Assembly (NCBI RefSeq): GCF_009870125.1 | Contig: NC_046681.1 | Span: 27,364,001-27,428,000, forward strand | Direction of reading: 5' to 3' | Source: Drosophila pseudoobscura | Lineage: Eukaryota > Arthropoda > Insecta > Diptera > Drosophilidae | DNA: 64,000 nucleotides | Part shown: piece by piece, positions 14,801 through 25,600 of the stretch | Layout: each line of letters starts with the position of its first letter | Position numbering within the stretch: position 1 is the first letter of the stretch | Program-made: the position numbers and the translations under genes | Notes under the pieces: generated by a model | The model's input: only the letters and a program-made list of their open reading frames with translations | Databases searched by the model: none | Told to the model about the DNA's origin: nothing

Positions 14801-16399
14801 GCAATTAGATATTCCTTCGACGTGGAGGCGGCTGTCTTTGTGGCAGGCAGCACGTGTCTCTCTCCCTGGAAGGGCAGGGGCAACGTTTTGGGGACAGCGA
14901 CAGCTGCGCCTGTTGCCAAGTGATGTTGCAGACAGGAAGCGCCACAGCGCCACAAGACAATGCTGCCACTAAACACACGCCCACGACAAAAAACAAACGA
15001 GAGAAGAGAGAGGAGAGAGGAGATTGGCAGCGATCTATGACAAAAGATGGCATCATCGGAAGGGAAGAGGGACAGTGGACAGTGGACAGTGTTGATGATG
15101 CGTAAACTAATCTCAAAAGTGTGCCCATTACCGGGAAAGGAACCCAAAGGATCCCAAGGATCGACAGAACAAACACAGCCTACATCCGGTATAGGCAAAA
15201 AAAGAGAGAAAGAAAGAAAAAACACACGAGAGGCATATGCCAAAAGATATCAAATTTAAATATAAACACAGTTAGGACGAAGGTTCTCTGGTTTGTGGAT
15301 GGATGGAGGGGGGAGGGTAGTGGGGAGGGGGAGATCTGCCTAGAGGATGGATGTGGAGCCACTCACCTGTCGTGTCCATGTAGACAATCAATGTGGCAAA
15401 GACTGTCGCAAACGAGAGCAGGCACAGTGCAATGGGCAATAGCTGGCGATAGGGCGACGGACTCAGCCGGGGATCGAGCTTCTTGTTCTTGTTGCAGGAT
15501 CCACTGGCTGCTGCAGCTCCTCCTCCACCTCCTCCTCCGCCCGCACAACCCGCTGCGGCGTTGGCATGATGATGGTGGTGGTGATGGTGGTGCTGCTGAC
15601 TGTGATGGTGACGGTGTGAGTGCTGGCCCTGGTGTTGCGTCCGCGCTCGGGACTCGCCACCAGCTGCTGCCGCTGGCCTGGCTCCTCCGGCTATGCATGC
15701 CCCCGATCCGGACACCTTTTGGCAGCAATGGAGCTGCTGCTGCAGTGCCTGTGGCAGCCGCGTGGGCGTCGACAGGGGCGAGGACACGGTACTGACCGAC
15801 GGGGAGCTAATCACGCTACTCAGATCGCTCTCATCTGGTGCTGCTGCTCCGCGCCCAACGTCTTCCAGCTGCGGATGGTGCCGACTGTTGCTGTTGCTGC
15901 TGCTGCTGTGTGGATGCCGCTTGTGCCGCTGCTGGACGTGATCCGTCTCATCCGTGCCGCAGTCTTTGGTGTTTTGTTGTCTAGTCTCCGTCTCCGTCTC
16001 CGTCTCGGTCTGATCGCGGGGCTGCCCAAAGTTCACTTCGTCCACGTCCTCGCACTCGATGTCGTCGTCGTCGTCGACGGCCGCGTAATTCGTTCGAACC
16101 GGCAGCGTCTTTCTGCTGATCGCTTCCGGGGGACTACTGATGGCGGGTATCGTTGTTGTTTTAGGCTGATGGACAGTGGTGCTAGGGGCGCTGGTGGCGC
16201 CTCCGCCTGCACAGCTCCTGCTCATGGTGTACTTTTTGGGCGTGGCCTTGCCATGCCGCCTGCTCTGCGGCGCCGTGGATGATCGCTGCTGGTGCTGCTG
16301 CTGCTGGTGAGGATTACAGCTGCTGATCTCCTCCTGCTCTGCCTGCTGCAGCTGCTCCACGGCCAGCGCTGGATGCGCCGAGAACACTTGCTTGGACAT
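2849..16399 (-). CDS. S: Star, type II membrane protein of EGFR-ligand trafficking
   Basis: Star moves Spitz-type EGFR ligands out of the ER so that Rhomboid can cleave them. Four coding exons join in frame: 16399-15367, 3877-3372, 3309-3145 and 3076-2849, giving 643 residues plus TAG. Donors are GTGAGT, GTAAGC and GTAAGT, and each acceptor ends in CAG. Exon 1 encodes a long low-complexity cytosolic N-terminus: Gln/His-rich near residues 30-40, a TETETETE stretch, nine His at about 270-278 and eight Gly at about 287-294. One hydrophobic segment follows at about 319-340 with no signal peptide, which fits type II topology. The exon 1/2 junction reads [15 protein letters not shown]. Exons 2-4 encode the conserved lumenal part, which belongs to the Star/FkbM-like methyltransferase-fold family, and the protein ends in [11 protein letters not shown]. 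The ATG at 16399 opens the frame, with G at -3. The protein is longer than the roughly 600 residues recalled for D. melanogaster, mainly because of N-terminal repeats. Confidence 0.95.
4817..4830 (+). repeat. 14-base C run
   Basis: A homopolymer of 14 C lies in the Star intron, followed by TCACCCGCCGG. The minus strand of the intron, which is the Star transcript sense, therefore carries a 14-G run. Confidence 0.9.
10843..10991 (+). repeat. Two copies of a short dispersed repeat
   Basis: Two related 31-base segments, at 10843-10873 and 10961-10991, share the pattern GTCATnCAGCAnCGCCTCTCGG. A third copy lies at 29131-29165. They look like pieces of one degenerate interspersed element rather than a tandem array. 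The family was not identified. Confidence 0.5.
14516..14545 (+). repeat. AGATCT tandem words
   Basis: Three AGATCT palindromes occur in direct succession (AGATCTAGAGATCTAGAGATCT), preceded by another AGATC. This is a self-complementary short repeat inside the Star intron. Confidence 0.7.
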
Positions 16400-16485
16400 C
16401 GCTTTTGGTTTCTACTCTCCGGGTGGGGGGGACGGGGGGAATTGTCTCCTTCTCGCTTAGAGCCGCATCCTGGCCAGGGTTTCAA
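16400..16485 (-). other. Star 5' UTR segment after a leader splice acceptor
   Basis: On the minus strand a pyrimidine tract runs into TTCTCTCTTTCAG, ending at 16486. This is a strong 3' splice site 86 bases before the Star ATG. It implies that the leader is spliced and that transcription starts well to the right. The leader segment contains a four-codon upstream ORF (ATG CGG CTC TAA) at 16468-16457. Confidence 0.7.
16457..16468 (-). promoter_or_regulatory. Minimal upstream ORF in the Star leader
   Basis: ATG CGG CTC TAA encodes Met-Arg-Leu-stop. It starts 17 bases after the inferred leader splice acceptor and ends 57 bases before the Star ATG. The context before the ATG is CCAGG, with C at -3, so initiation would be inefficient. 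Its presence is certain; its use depends on the leader acceptor being real. Confidence 0.5.
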
Positions 16486-19204
16486 CTGAAAGAGAGAGAA
16501 AAGAGAATCCAATTAGTCTCGAAACAAAAACTAATTTCAAAGAGTGCATTGAACTAAGGAATGAGAATCGAGTATCGAGAATCGAGCATGGAAGACCCAC
16601 AGCATCCTTCATCTGTGGTGCTCTGCTCTTCGCTCCATATGTCTGCTGTCTGGGGCAATCTTTTGTCTGCGTTTTGGTCCTTCTTTCAGACCCCCCTCCA
16701 ACCCCCTTGCCCACCCTTGTCGCTCCTTCTCCACCTTCTGCTCCTTGTGCTGTCTGCCTGCCACACATTTTCATTTTTATGAATAGGCAAAAAAAGAAGA
16801 AGAAGAAAAAGATGAAGAACCGAAGAACAGAACCCAAAAACGAACCCAAGAGCAAAAGTCGCTCCCAAAAGAAATTGAATACAAAACTCCACCACCTGTC
16901 AAAAATCGAGAGACTGCTGCCAGACAAAAGAGAGAGAGAGAGAGGGAGACACACACACATAAGACTCTCCGGAGAGGCAGAAGTGCAGGAGAGGAAGACG
17001 GAATGATTGCTAAAGAATTTCAACAACAACGCGAGGTATTTTGTGAACCAAATTAAAAAAGACACAACACAAGAGCGAAAGAGAGGGAGCGCGGAACGAG
17101 GAAGGAGTGAGTGAGGTGGAGTAGAGCCAGGGCCCAAAGCGGGGTGAAAAATGCATTGCAGCGAGGCATGAGAATTATAAATGGATTACCAGAAACGTAC
17201 CGAACCATTTGATACCCTTTGAGGTCTACGATACACCGAATTGTTGATAGATTTTCGATTCGAATTGTGGAGGAATTTTCAAATATTTTACGTTCAAAGA
17301 AAACTGCTTTCAAATAGACAGTTTTTTGATTGATTGTTTTACAGTGGTTTCGGTTCTTCCCCTCTCTCTCTCACTCGCTCTCTCTGCGAAGGGTATCAAA
17401 GACATTGTAGACGATGCACAAAGAACGAAAGAGAGCGAAGATCGAGGAGAGGGAACAAGCCGATCGTTGAGTGAAGAGCACGGGAGGGAGGGGGGAGTGA
17501 GTGCCAGCCGTTTCATGTGCGCGCGTGTGTGTGTGTGTGAGTGTGTACTTGTGCGCCTGCGCAACAGACGAACGAAGCAGAAGAAGAAGAAGGGGAAGGG
17601 GAAGAGAAGCCATGCTTTGAAAAGTGCAAGCGAGACGGCAAGCAAGTGGAATCGAGTTCATCAACTGGCAGCAGAGACCCTGGCAGCGGCAGCGGCAGCG
17701 ACAGCGGCAGAGCGCAGCAGATGTTTCTCCCAATGTTTGGCGGCTGTTGCCGCCTGTCTCTTCCCCTCTCTCTCTCTCTCCGCAGTCTTAAGGCATGCCC
17801 TTCCCCTGCGTAAAGGGCATTGACAAATTAACAAGAGATTTGCGGTGGAGAAAAGAGAGCAAAAGGCACAGAAAGAAAAGATTCGACAAGTAGTCGAATG
17901 TCTGATCAGCAGACTATAATCTGTACAACAAAGGATCGGAATAAAGGATAAACTAGGAAAACGTTTAGGAATATTTTACACCTAAAGATTTCGTACAGGT
18001 TATAGAACCTAGAAATTTCCATTCATACCATTTTTCCATTTTTTCAAAAACCCGTTAAAATATTGAAGGAAGCGGTACCCAAAATGCTATACTTTTTAGG
18101 GAATTGAATCTAATCTAATTAAATCAAATGTTCCCAATAAGTCCTCCAAATGAGTATCCGATCCGAATATGCTAAGGACACAAAATGATTATAAATTTAG
18201 CTCAAGAAAAACTTGGAATTACCTTAGATTTCGAATTCTGAAAGAATTCTGAAACTATTAACCCTAGAATGGCATTATTTATCGTTCAAAAGTTCACTTT
18301 TCGGAATACAACTCCCAATTCCGAAAAGAGTATTCCCACTTTCAGTTGAGCCTAAATCCAATTTCCCTTGCAATTTTTTGCCTTCTGTAGTTTTTGCTTT
18401 ATGAACCATAACGTCTTCTGGCTTACCCTCCTTCTACTCCAGCATATCATCATTCCATATCATCCATATCGCTGCTGCTGCTGCTGCCTTTTGGGCTGGG
18501 CTCCTTTTGCGCTAAGGGCAAGGCTGCAGCAACAGATCGCTGACCATCAACGAGAGAGGAGTCCACTCCGTCTCCCTCTCCCTCTCCGTCTCCGTCTCTG
18601 TGTTTCTCTGGGTTGCACATTGACTTATGTGTGGAGATGCCGCAAGGCATTCGCGCATTCATTAGCCATTACGCGTGCGCCCAGTTCTCAGATTCTCCGA
18701 TTCCCCGCAACACACTCCCTTCTCCCTCTCTCCCTCTTTCCACTGGAGCTGGGATGTGTTTTGTATGTTTTGATTTGCTTGGAATTTATTGAAACATATC
18801 CCCAGCAAAGCCGCGACTGCAGAGGCAGCAGAGAGAACGAACCTGTGATTAAATGCCCGGCTGCTGTTGCTTTAATGATACTTCGTGCCCCTCCCCCACC
18901 CCGTTTCGAGTGCGTTCTTTAAACGATATGGTTCTTGGAATGTGATCATCCAGGCAAGGAGGAGGCATCTAAATGGAACCCCTTCTTAAAGATAACTCAG
19001 GCCGGCTGCTGCTGCTTCTTGTTGCAATTGCAACTTGTGGCAGGCATGTGGGTTGCCAGCCAAAGCCTTGCCTTCTCAGGGCTGTATCCCATTTAATCGA
19101 TATCCATTTTGATGCCAGGGTAGCTATTAACCAATTAGGAGATGTTTTTTTTTTTTGACAGCAAAAACATGAAATCTAAATTTGGTTTACAGATTTCTCA
19201 GTTC

Positions 19205-19610
19205 AGGCAAAAAGTCTTCAGAACCAATTAAACCATTCCGCAGCTCCATTTGACAGAGTATCCATTCGCTTATGGAAACATTTGCACAGATATTCCACGG
19301 AAGTACCACAGTATTACACATCCATGGCTTTCCTTTCAATTTTACATTCATTTTTCATATTCCGTAGATATTTTGGCTATCTTCTGTTCCATTCCACAGT
19401 TCCCCTGTCAGCTTATGTATCCGTTCGCTTATGGAACATTTTTACAGAAATATTTCTATGGGGATATTCGTACATTTTACGAATCTGCAGTAATGGAAAA
19501 GTTTATTACAGTTCCTAAGCTTTACTTTGATTTCTGTTCCATTCCATAGTTCCATTAGCATTAGCACTGGATGTATCCGTTCGCTTATGGGAAATATTCT
19601 GCTTGGAATA
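19205..19610 (+). repeat. Diverged tandem array of about 157-bp units
   Basis: Three units carry the core TATCCRTTCGCTTATGG at 19259, 19418 and 19574, giving periods of 159 and 156 bases. Units two and three also share TTCTGTTCCATTCCAYAGTT about 45-55 bases before the core. Sequence between the cores is strongly diverged. No coding potential is seen. Related single cores occur at 28271-28290 and 30881-30900 on the other strand. Confidence 0.6.
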
Positions 19611-22600
19611 TCAATTCTGGTCACTTTCCCGAGACTTCTTCCCCCCGAAAATAAAAAGTTTCCCACGTGGCTCAAACTTTGAATCGCATTCTCTACACTT
19701 TTTGGCAAATAATTTAGATGATGGCCAACAATTGTAAGCCGCCGTCGGAGACCATTCGGAACAATTAAGATGCATTTCCAGCAGAAGACAACAGAAGACG
19801 GCAGAGGAGACCCCAGCCCCCGACCGGGGGCCAAGTTTGGGGAAGAGTTTAATGTGATTTTGATTCAGTAATTAGCTGGAGATGGCATTTGATTTGTGGT
19901 GCGCTGTACGCGCTAAAGCGCCATGAAATCGAAATACAAGACACGGACAGAGGAGATGGGGAGATGGGGAGGAGGGCTGCTATAGATAAAGTATCTTGTG
20001 GATGCGTCTGTGTCTAGCGTGTGATTTACGGCTTGTCGCACAGCGCATGAAATCGATCGATTATAAAAAAAGAGAAAGAGAAAAAGAAATATATATAAAA
20101 TCAGAGGAAGCCGACAGCCGCACGGATGTGTATCTTTGCATCTATATATCTGCAGATGTAGATGTGGATGTATCTGTTTCTGGCACTGTATCTATATCTT
20201 GTGTGTGCGCTTTCATTGATGCTGCTGCCCCCTTTGCTTCCCCCCTTTGTTTGTGTCTGCTTGCTGTCTGGGAAATTGTTCACTTGGCAACAGCATCCCC
20301 CCAACCCTAATCCCCCATCATCATCATCGGTAGCAGCAGAGGAACCTCCAGGGCGGCGCCATCTCTTCAGAGGTCACCAAACAAAATTTTTAGAGGATGG
20401 GCAGCGCCTTCTCGTGGGCTGGGGCGGCGACGGAGGAGGAGGAGGTGCAGGCCCCGCCAATTTTCAGCACATTTGTGTGTTGTGTGGCGCAGGCCAATTT
20501 CCAGGAAAATCAAAAGGAAAGGTGAGCACAGCTCAGAGGTGGCACAAACCAAGACAGCAGGCAAACCGAGTGCCAAAGTGGCAGAGTGGCAGAAGTGGTG
20601 TGGCAGCAGTGGAGGAACCAGCGCAGCGAGCGAGAACATGCCACAATAATGTTTTGCGGTTAATGATCGTAAAATGCGATGGACGTAGAAAATGTAACAA
20701 AAAGTAACAACAACACAACAGAAAAACAAAAACAAATACAAAGAGAGGGAAGCTCTAACGAATGAAGCGGGCAAGAGTGATGCGACTAAGGGGATACCCT
20801 GTTAAGCTACGAAAAGTGATCGAATGGGAGGACCCACAGATGAGACTTATTTGAGGAAATACTCTCTTAATGAAAGTATAAGAAAACAACAATCTAGGGT
20901 AAGGGATTTTTCTATGTAGACAGCAGAAAAGTGGCGATGTTTTTCATGACTATGGATCTAGTACGGACTGCGTCCTGAGTCAAAATTTATGGTTCTATAT
21001 TGATTCCGAGAATCTTTATTCCCCAACGAGGCCTCCAAGGACTAGGCGATCCTTTTCTGATCTTTTCTTGTTCATTTTTGCGGCTCTCAAAGTCTCCAAG
21101 TTCTCATATCATTCCCAAGGACATGGTTTATAATGAAATTCAGTTGGAATTCATATAGTTTATGGTACAGAAATACCAAAATACCTGCATCTACCCTCTG
21201 TAAGAGTGGCATGGGGGGGGCATAGCAAGGAAGGGCGAACGGCACAAGACATTTTGATAAAACATTTACAAACGCACTGAAGCATAACTCCATCATCCCA
21301 TCTCGAACCAGCACACGGCTACAACAGAACTACAGAGCCACAGAGCCACAGAGCCAGAGTAGAAAAAGAAGTTAGGAGCAGCAGAGAAACAGAACCACGA
21401 TGTGGACGACGATGATGGCCAACGGGAGACAAGAGACGATGCCTATGAGACGATGGGCAGTCGAGTAAGAAGAAAAAAAACAAAAACACAAACAAAACAC
21501 ACAAAAAAAAGAGGCAGGCCAGGCGCTCGTAGAATTATTCTGCTACGCTTTTAACCATATGGTTTATTTATACAAAAAGGCATCAGGCAGCAGCAGAGGC
21601 AGAGGCAGGCGGCAGGCGGCGACCAACATTGGTAACAACAAAGTGGCAGACAATAAAAATGCAATTCTAAAAAAACCAGCCAACAACAACAACAGCCCAA
21701 CGAACGTTGCACGTTGCACGGAGGAATTCTTATACGTTTTTTTTCTGCTGCGGCTGCCACATTCTCCTCGAGTCTTGGACTCTGGAATGAAGAGCGATCC
21801 AAGAAGAGGCGATGATGTTGATTACGAAATGGGTTTTGGATGGGTTGCTGGGGATATTACTGCCAAAAAGCGAGGGTTGCCAGAGATATCCAGAAAGAGA
21901 GGCTATAGCCATTATAATGTATCCCAAATGGCGAAACAGTTTCTATTTTTGGCCATTTTCTTGGATTTTGTTGGACTTGAATGATCATTTATCAATAGAT
22001 CCATAGATCTGTGATAACTATAATTAATAATTTAATTAAAAATCATTTCTGATTTACTTTCTTATTAATTTTAATGATCTTTAGCACAGTGAAAGTTCCC
22101 ATTCGGTCGCTATTTATGGTTCTACTGGGGAATTTTGTTTAAAAAAGATTCTGTCGATTTCTGCCAACTTATTCTACTACTTTTCTACTACTTTACTCCT
22201 ACTTCGAAGAATTGAAAGATATTCAATTCAGATTCAGTTTAGATTCCCCGCCATATCATTATTATTTTCCATTTCCAATCCCACTTCCTATTATCGTTCT
22301 TATGGAACTCTTCCCCCTGCCCTCTCTCTCTCTCTTGTGTGTCTGTGTGGCAGAGACCCTTAAAAAGTTGTTGAAATTTTCCCAATTGCAGGAATTGCAG
22401 CAATTGCTTGCCACCGAAAAGTCGAAAGACCAAAGACCTTCATCCTTCAACGGGAACACACCTTCCTGGAGGGCTACTTAGAGGACCGGCAGCTACCCCG
22501 AAGAGCTCTTTTGCTGAAAGCGCTAATGAAAAAATTGCCATGCACTCGTTCTCGCCCCTCGCCCTCTCGTGTTGGCCACACAGGTAACCGTTAACGTTAA

Positions 22601-25600
22601 TGTTAACGCTAAGAAGGTAAGTATTTCGGAAATTTATTGGTAACACAAAAAAGCAACAACAAAAAACTGTTGACCAAATGTGTAGCATATGCTGCTGCAG
22701 TCTTGAGAGACCTGCGAATGGGTTCGTCGCTTCGCTTCGCCTCGGTTCGGGTCGGGTCGGTTCGGGTCGGTGTGTGGTGGGACCTGTGTGGTCGTCGTCG
22801 TCGTCGCCTTATCTTGGCTTGTTTATCGGAGAAACGTCCGTCCATCGGTCGGCCCGCTCGTCGCCGGCGTTTTAATTGTTTGTGCCGAAGGCGTCCGTCG
22901 CGACGGTCGGTTCGTAGGAGTTTCGGCCACAGAGGCACCGCCCTTCGTCCTGTAACCACCAACAGTTATTTCAGCAAGTCGTTCTAGTAAATTAGCACAT
23001 AAAACAAAAACAAAAAATGGGGAAATGCGGGGCTGGGGCTGGGGCTGGAAAGTTGCCAAATAAAGAGCGGCAGCAGGGACGCGAATCTAGGGTAAAGTTG
23101 TGGGGCGGGGGAGAACGTGGCAAATGTGTCTACTGCTGCTATTTTATTGCTGCATTTCGCCTTTTGCATGTTGGTAATTTATTACCAAAAAAAAGAAGAA
23201 AAGAAGAGAAGTAGCAGCAGGAGGCCTCAAGAGGATAGGCTTCACTGCATTTGGCAGTTGGTTGGGTTCCCCCGAGGGACGACAGATGGCGTGTGCCAAA
23301 AGCGCGCAGGACTCCCAGCCATGGATCCCAGGCCGAGGACTCCCAGACGTCAACGTACCCCGAAACAGTGCATTGCATGCGACAATTTCCACTTTGATTT
23401 CCATCCCGAAGCAGGAACCTCTGGCTCCTTGGGCTGTGCCTTATCTTAACGAGAAGTTGACGTGTCTGGGGTTGCATGCCACACAATCTCCCAGAAGTTG
23501 AGGCAGGATGCAGCTAAAGTTCCACTGCCAGTGGCGCAGATAGCCCACAAATTTATGGCCATTAGTCCATAGAATAAGGCAATAAAATTGTGGGAGTTAG
23601 TTGGCCAATTACGCGGCATTACAGTCTCGGCCCCAGCCTCAGCCTCAGCCTCGTGATTGTTTACTTTCTCTGTGTGTGCGCTGTGCCGCCATTTGCTGGG
23701 GTCTGATACCAATCGATTGCTATCCGTTGATTCCTTTCGTTCATCAATAGACTTCCATTCGTTATGACTTTGTTGAGAACTTAATTTCGTTCAAGTTGCT
23801 TCTGTTTTTGTTTTTGTTTTTGGTCCAAGATCCCCCCAATGACATTTTGTTTAGAGAAGAAATTTCAAATGCATTTCCAATTAAAATTCTAATTTATTGG
23901 AAACAGAAAAACTGTTTTCGAGGTTATTTTTAGGTACAGAAAAGTATGAGAACTTTTTCAGATGTGAATTTTTTGATAAACTGAAGAAGAACCCGGTCAA
24001 GGAATGATTGATATTTTTGGGTAAGAATACCTCCCGAATTATTATTCCTTCTTCAATCTATGATGATTCAGATCACTCTTCTTTCCGGGGGGACTTTCAG
24101 ATATTCCCGGGAAAAAGGCCTTCGTAAATATTCCTGAAACTAGCAATAAACATTTTCCATATTTCCACAAAACCCGCCCCCCACCAGGGACCTGGGAGCT
24201 ACATATGTGTTTTTCTTTCCAAGTTAACTGCAAATTAAATCAGATGCCAAGATGCTGGCTCTTGATAATTATGCAATTTCTCTGGATAATTTCGCCATTA
24301 AACTCAAGACCATAATCTACTTCACATGATCTCTACTCTACCGTCAATTGCTGGCGCGTACTCGCATTTCCATGGAATCAGAGAACGTTATATTAATTTG
24401 TACCCCCCCCTTCCACGCCTTCCCCACTTCCACGTTGCTTCCAAGACACTTCCAGGGTGTTCCTCCTCCTCCTCCTCCAGCAGCAGCAGCAGCTGCCGCT
24501 TCTGTTTCAGCTGACGTGACTGCAGCCAACCAAAGCTCAATGAAGCAGCGGCAGAGACGGCAAACAAAAACAATCCAAAGCAAAAGAGAGAGAGAGATGC
24601 GTAATGAGCATCACGCACAAAATGCATAGAAATGGAAATGGATCAAGAGCAACAGTGCGAGAGAGGGATAGGGAGAGGCAGCACGATGGAACAGCAGGTC
24701 AAGCAGGTACAAATGCAACAAGCGCTCCCTCGCTCGGCTCATGGCTCGGCTGATTAGAAAGAGTGCAATGTGCGTGTCGGGAGAGGCTCGGATCGCATCG
24801 CATCGCATCGCTCTCTCGCCAGTCGAATGTGTGTGCAACATAAACACTATTTGATGAGTGCCGTTGCTTCTGGTTATGCTCGCTGCGGAGGGTATGTTGT
24901 TTTCTATGAAATGATTGAAGGAATCCCTTGCAATTCTTTAAAGTGAATTCTAGTCTTGATCAAAAGCGAATCTTTATGCCAGGCGACATATCTCAATACA
25001 TTCCAACAAAGCTTGAGGAATTTCTGTTACATATGTTTTCTATGGCAATCCATATTCAAGGGTATCCCAAGCCTCGATAGATGCCATTGCATTTTCCTGT
25101 TGATGTTGATGCGTGGCTTCTGCTGCAGCGCTGCTGCTGCTCGTGTGCCTGCACATGCATGACGAATGGCAAAGAGAGTAGCCTTCCAGAGAGAGAGAGA
25201 GAGATCCCGAGAGAGGAACCGAGCCGAGGCTGGCATAATAATTCACTTAATCAGGCTTGAGCGGATTTACCGACTCTGGACATTTATCACAGCAGCAGCA
25301 GCACCGGCAAGCGGCAAAAGAGAAACAAGAGAACGAGGAGAAAGACAGAGAATAATGGAAAGAAAACCGAAAATTGGCCCAGACCCGATAATAGACAAAT
25401 TGTTGCCCGTTTTGCCGCTGATAAGCAGCAAGCAGGCAGGCAGACAGCGAGAGAGGAAGAGGGAGAAGCGGTAAGTGGATGCGGGCAGGCGGCAGGTGAA
25501 AAATGAAAATTGAGATTATGTTTAACAGAAATCTCCCCTTACTCTTCACATTCCTCCTACTCCTCCACCTTCCAGTCACTTCCATTCCACAACATCTCAA

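Larger units (their letters stand above)
3878..15366 (-). other. Star first coding intron (11.5 kb)
   Basis: The intron is bounded by a GTGAGT donor (15366-15361) and a CACACAG acceptor (3880-3878), and it splits a GAG codon after its first base. No coding ORF is credible inside: the open frames are low-complexity or lack coding character. It contains a 14-base C run (4817-4830), CT/GT tracts near 8095-8140, a GTT/GTA-rich stretch near 9320-9365, an AAAAC repeat (about 13873-13900) and AGATCT tandem words (about 14516-14542). Two copies of a short dispersed repeat lie near 10.85 and 10.97 kb. Large Star introns are expected to hold enhancers, but I cannot point to a defined one. Confidence 0.85.

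Noticed and set aside
15121..16282. Plus-strand frames opposite Star exon 1
   Set aside because: Poly-Ala/Leu-rich frames arise from CAG and GGC repeats read in antisense.
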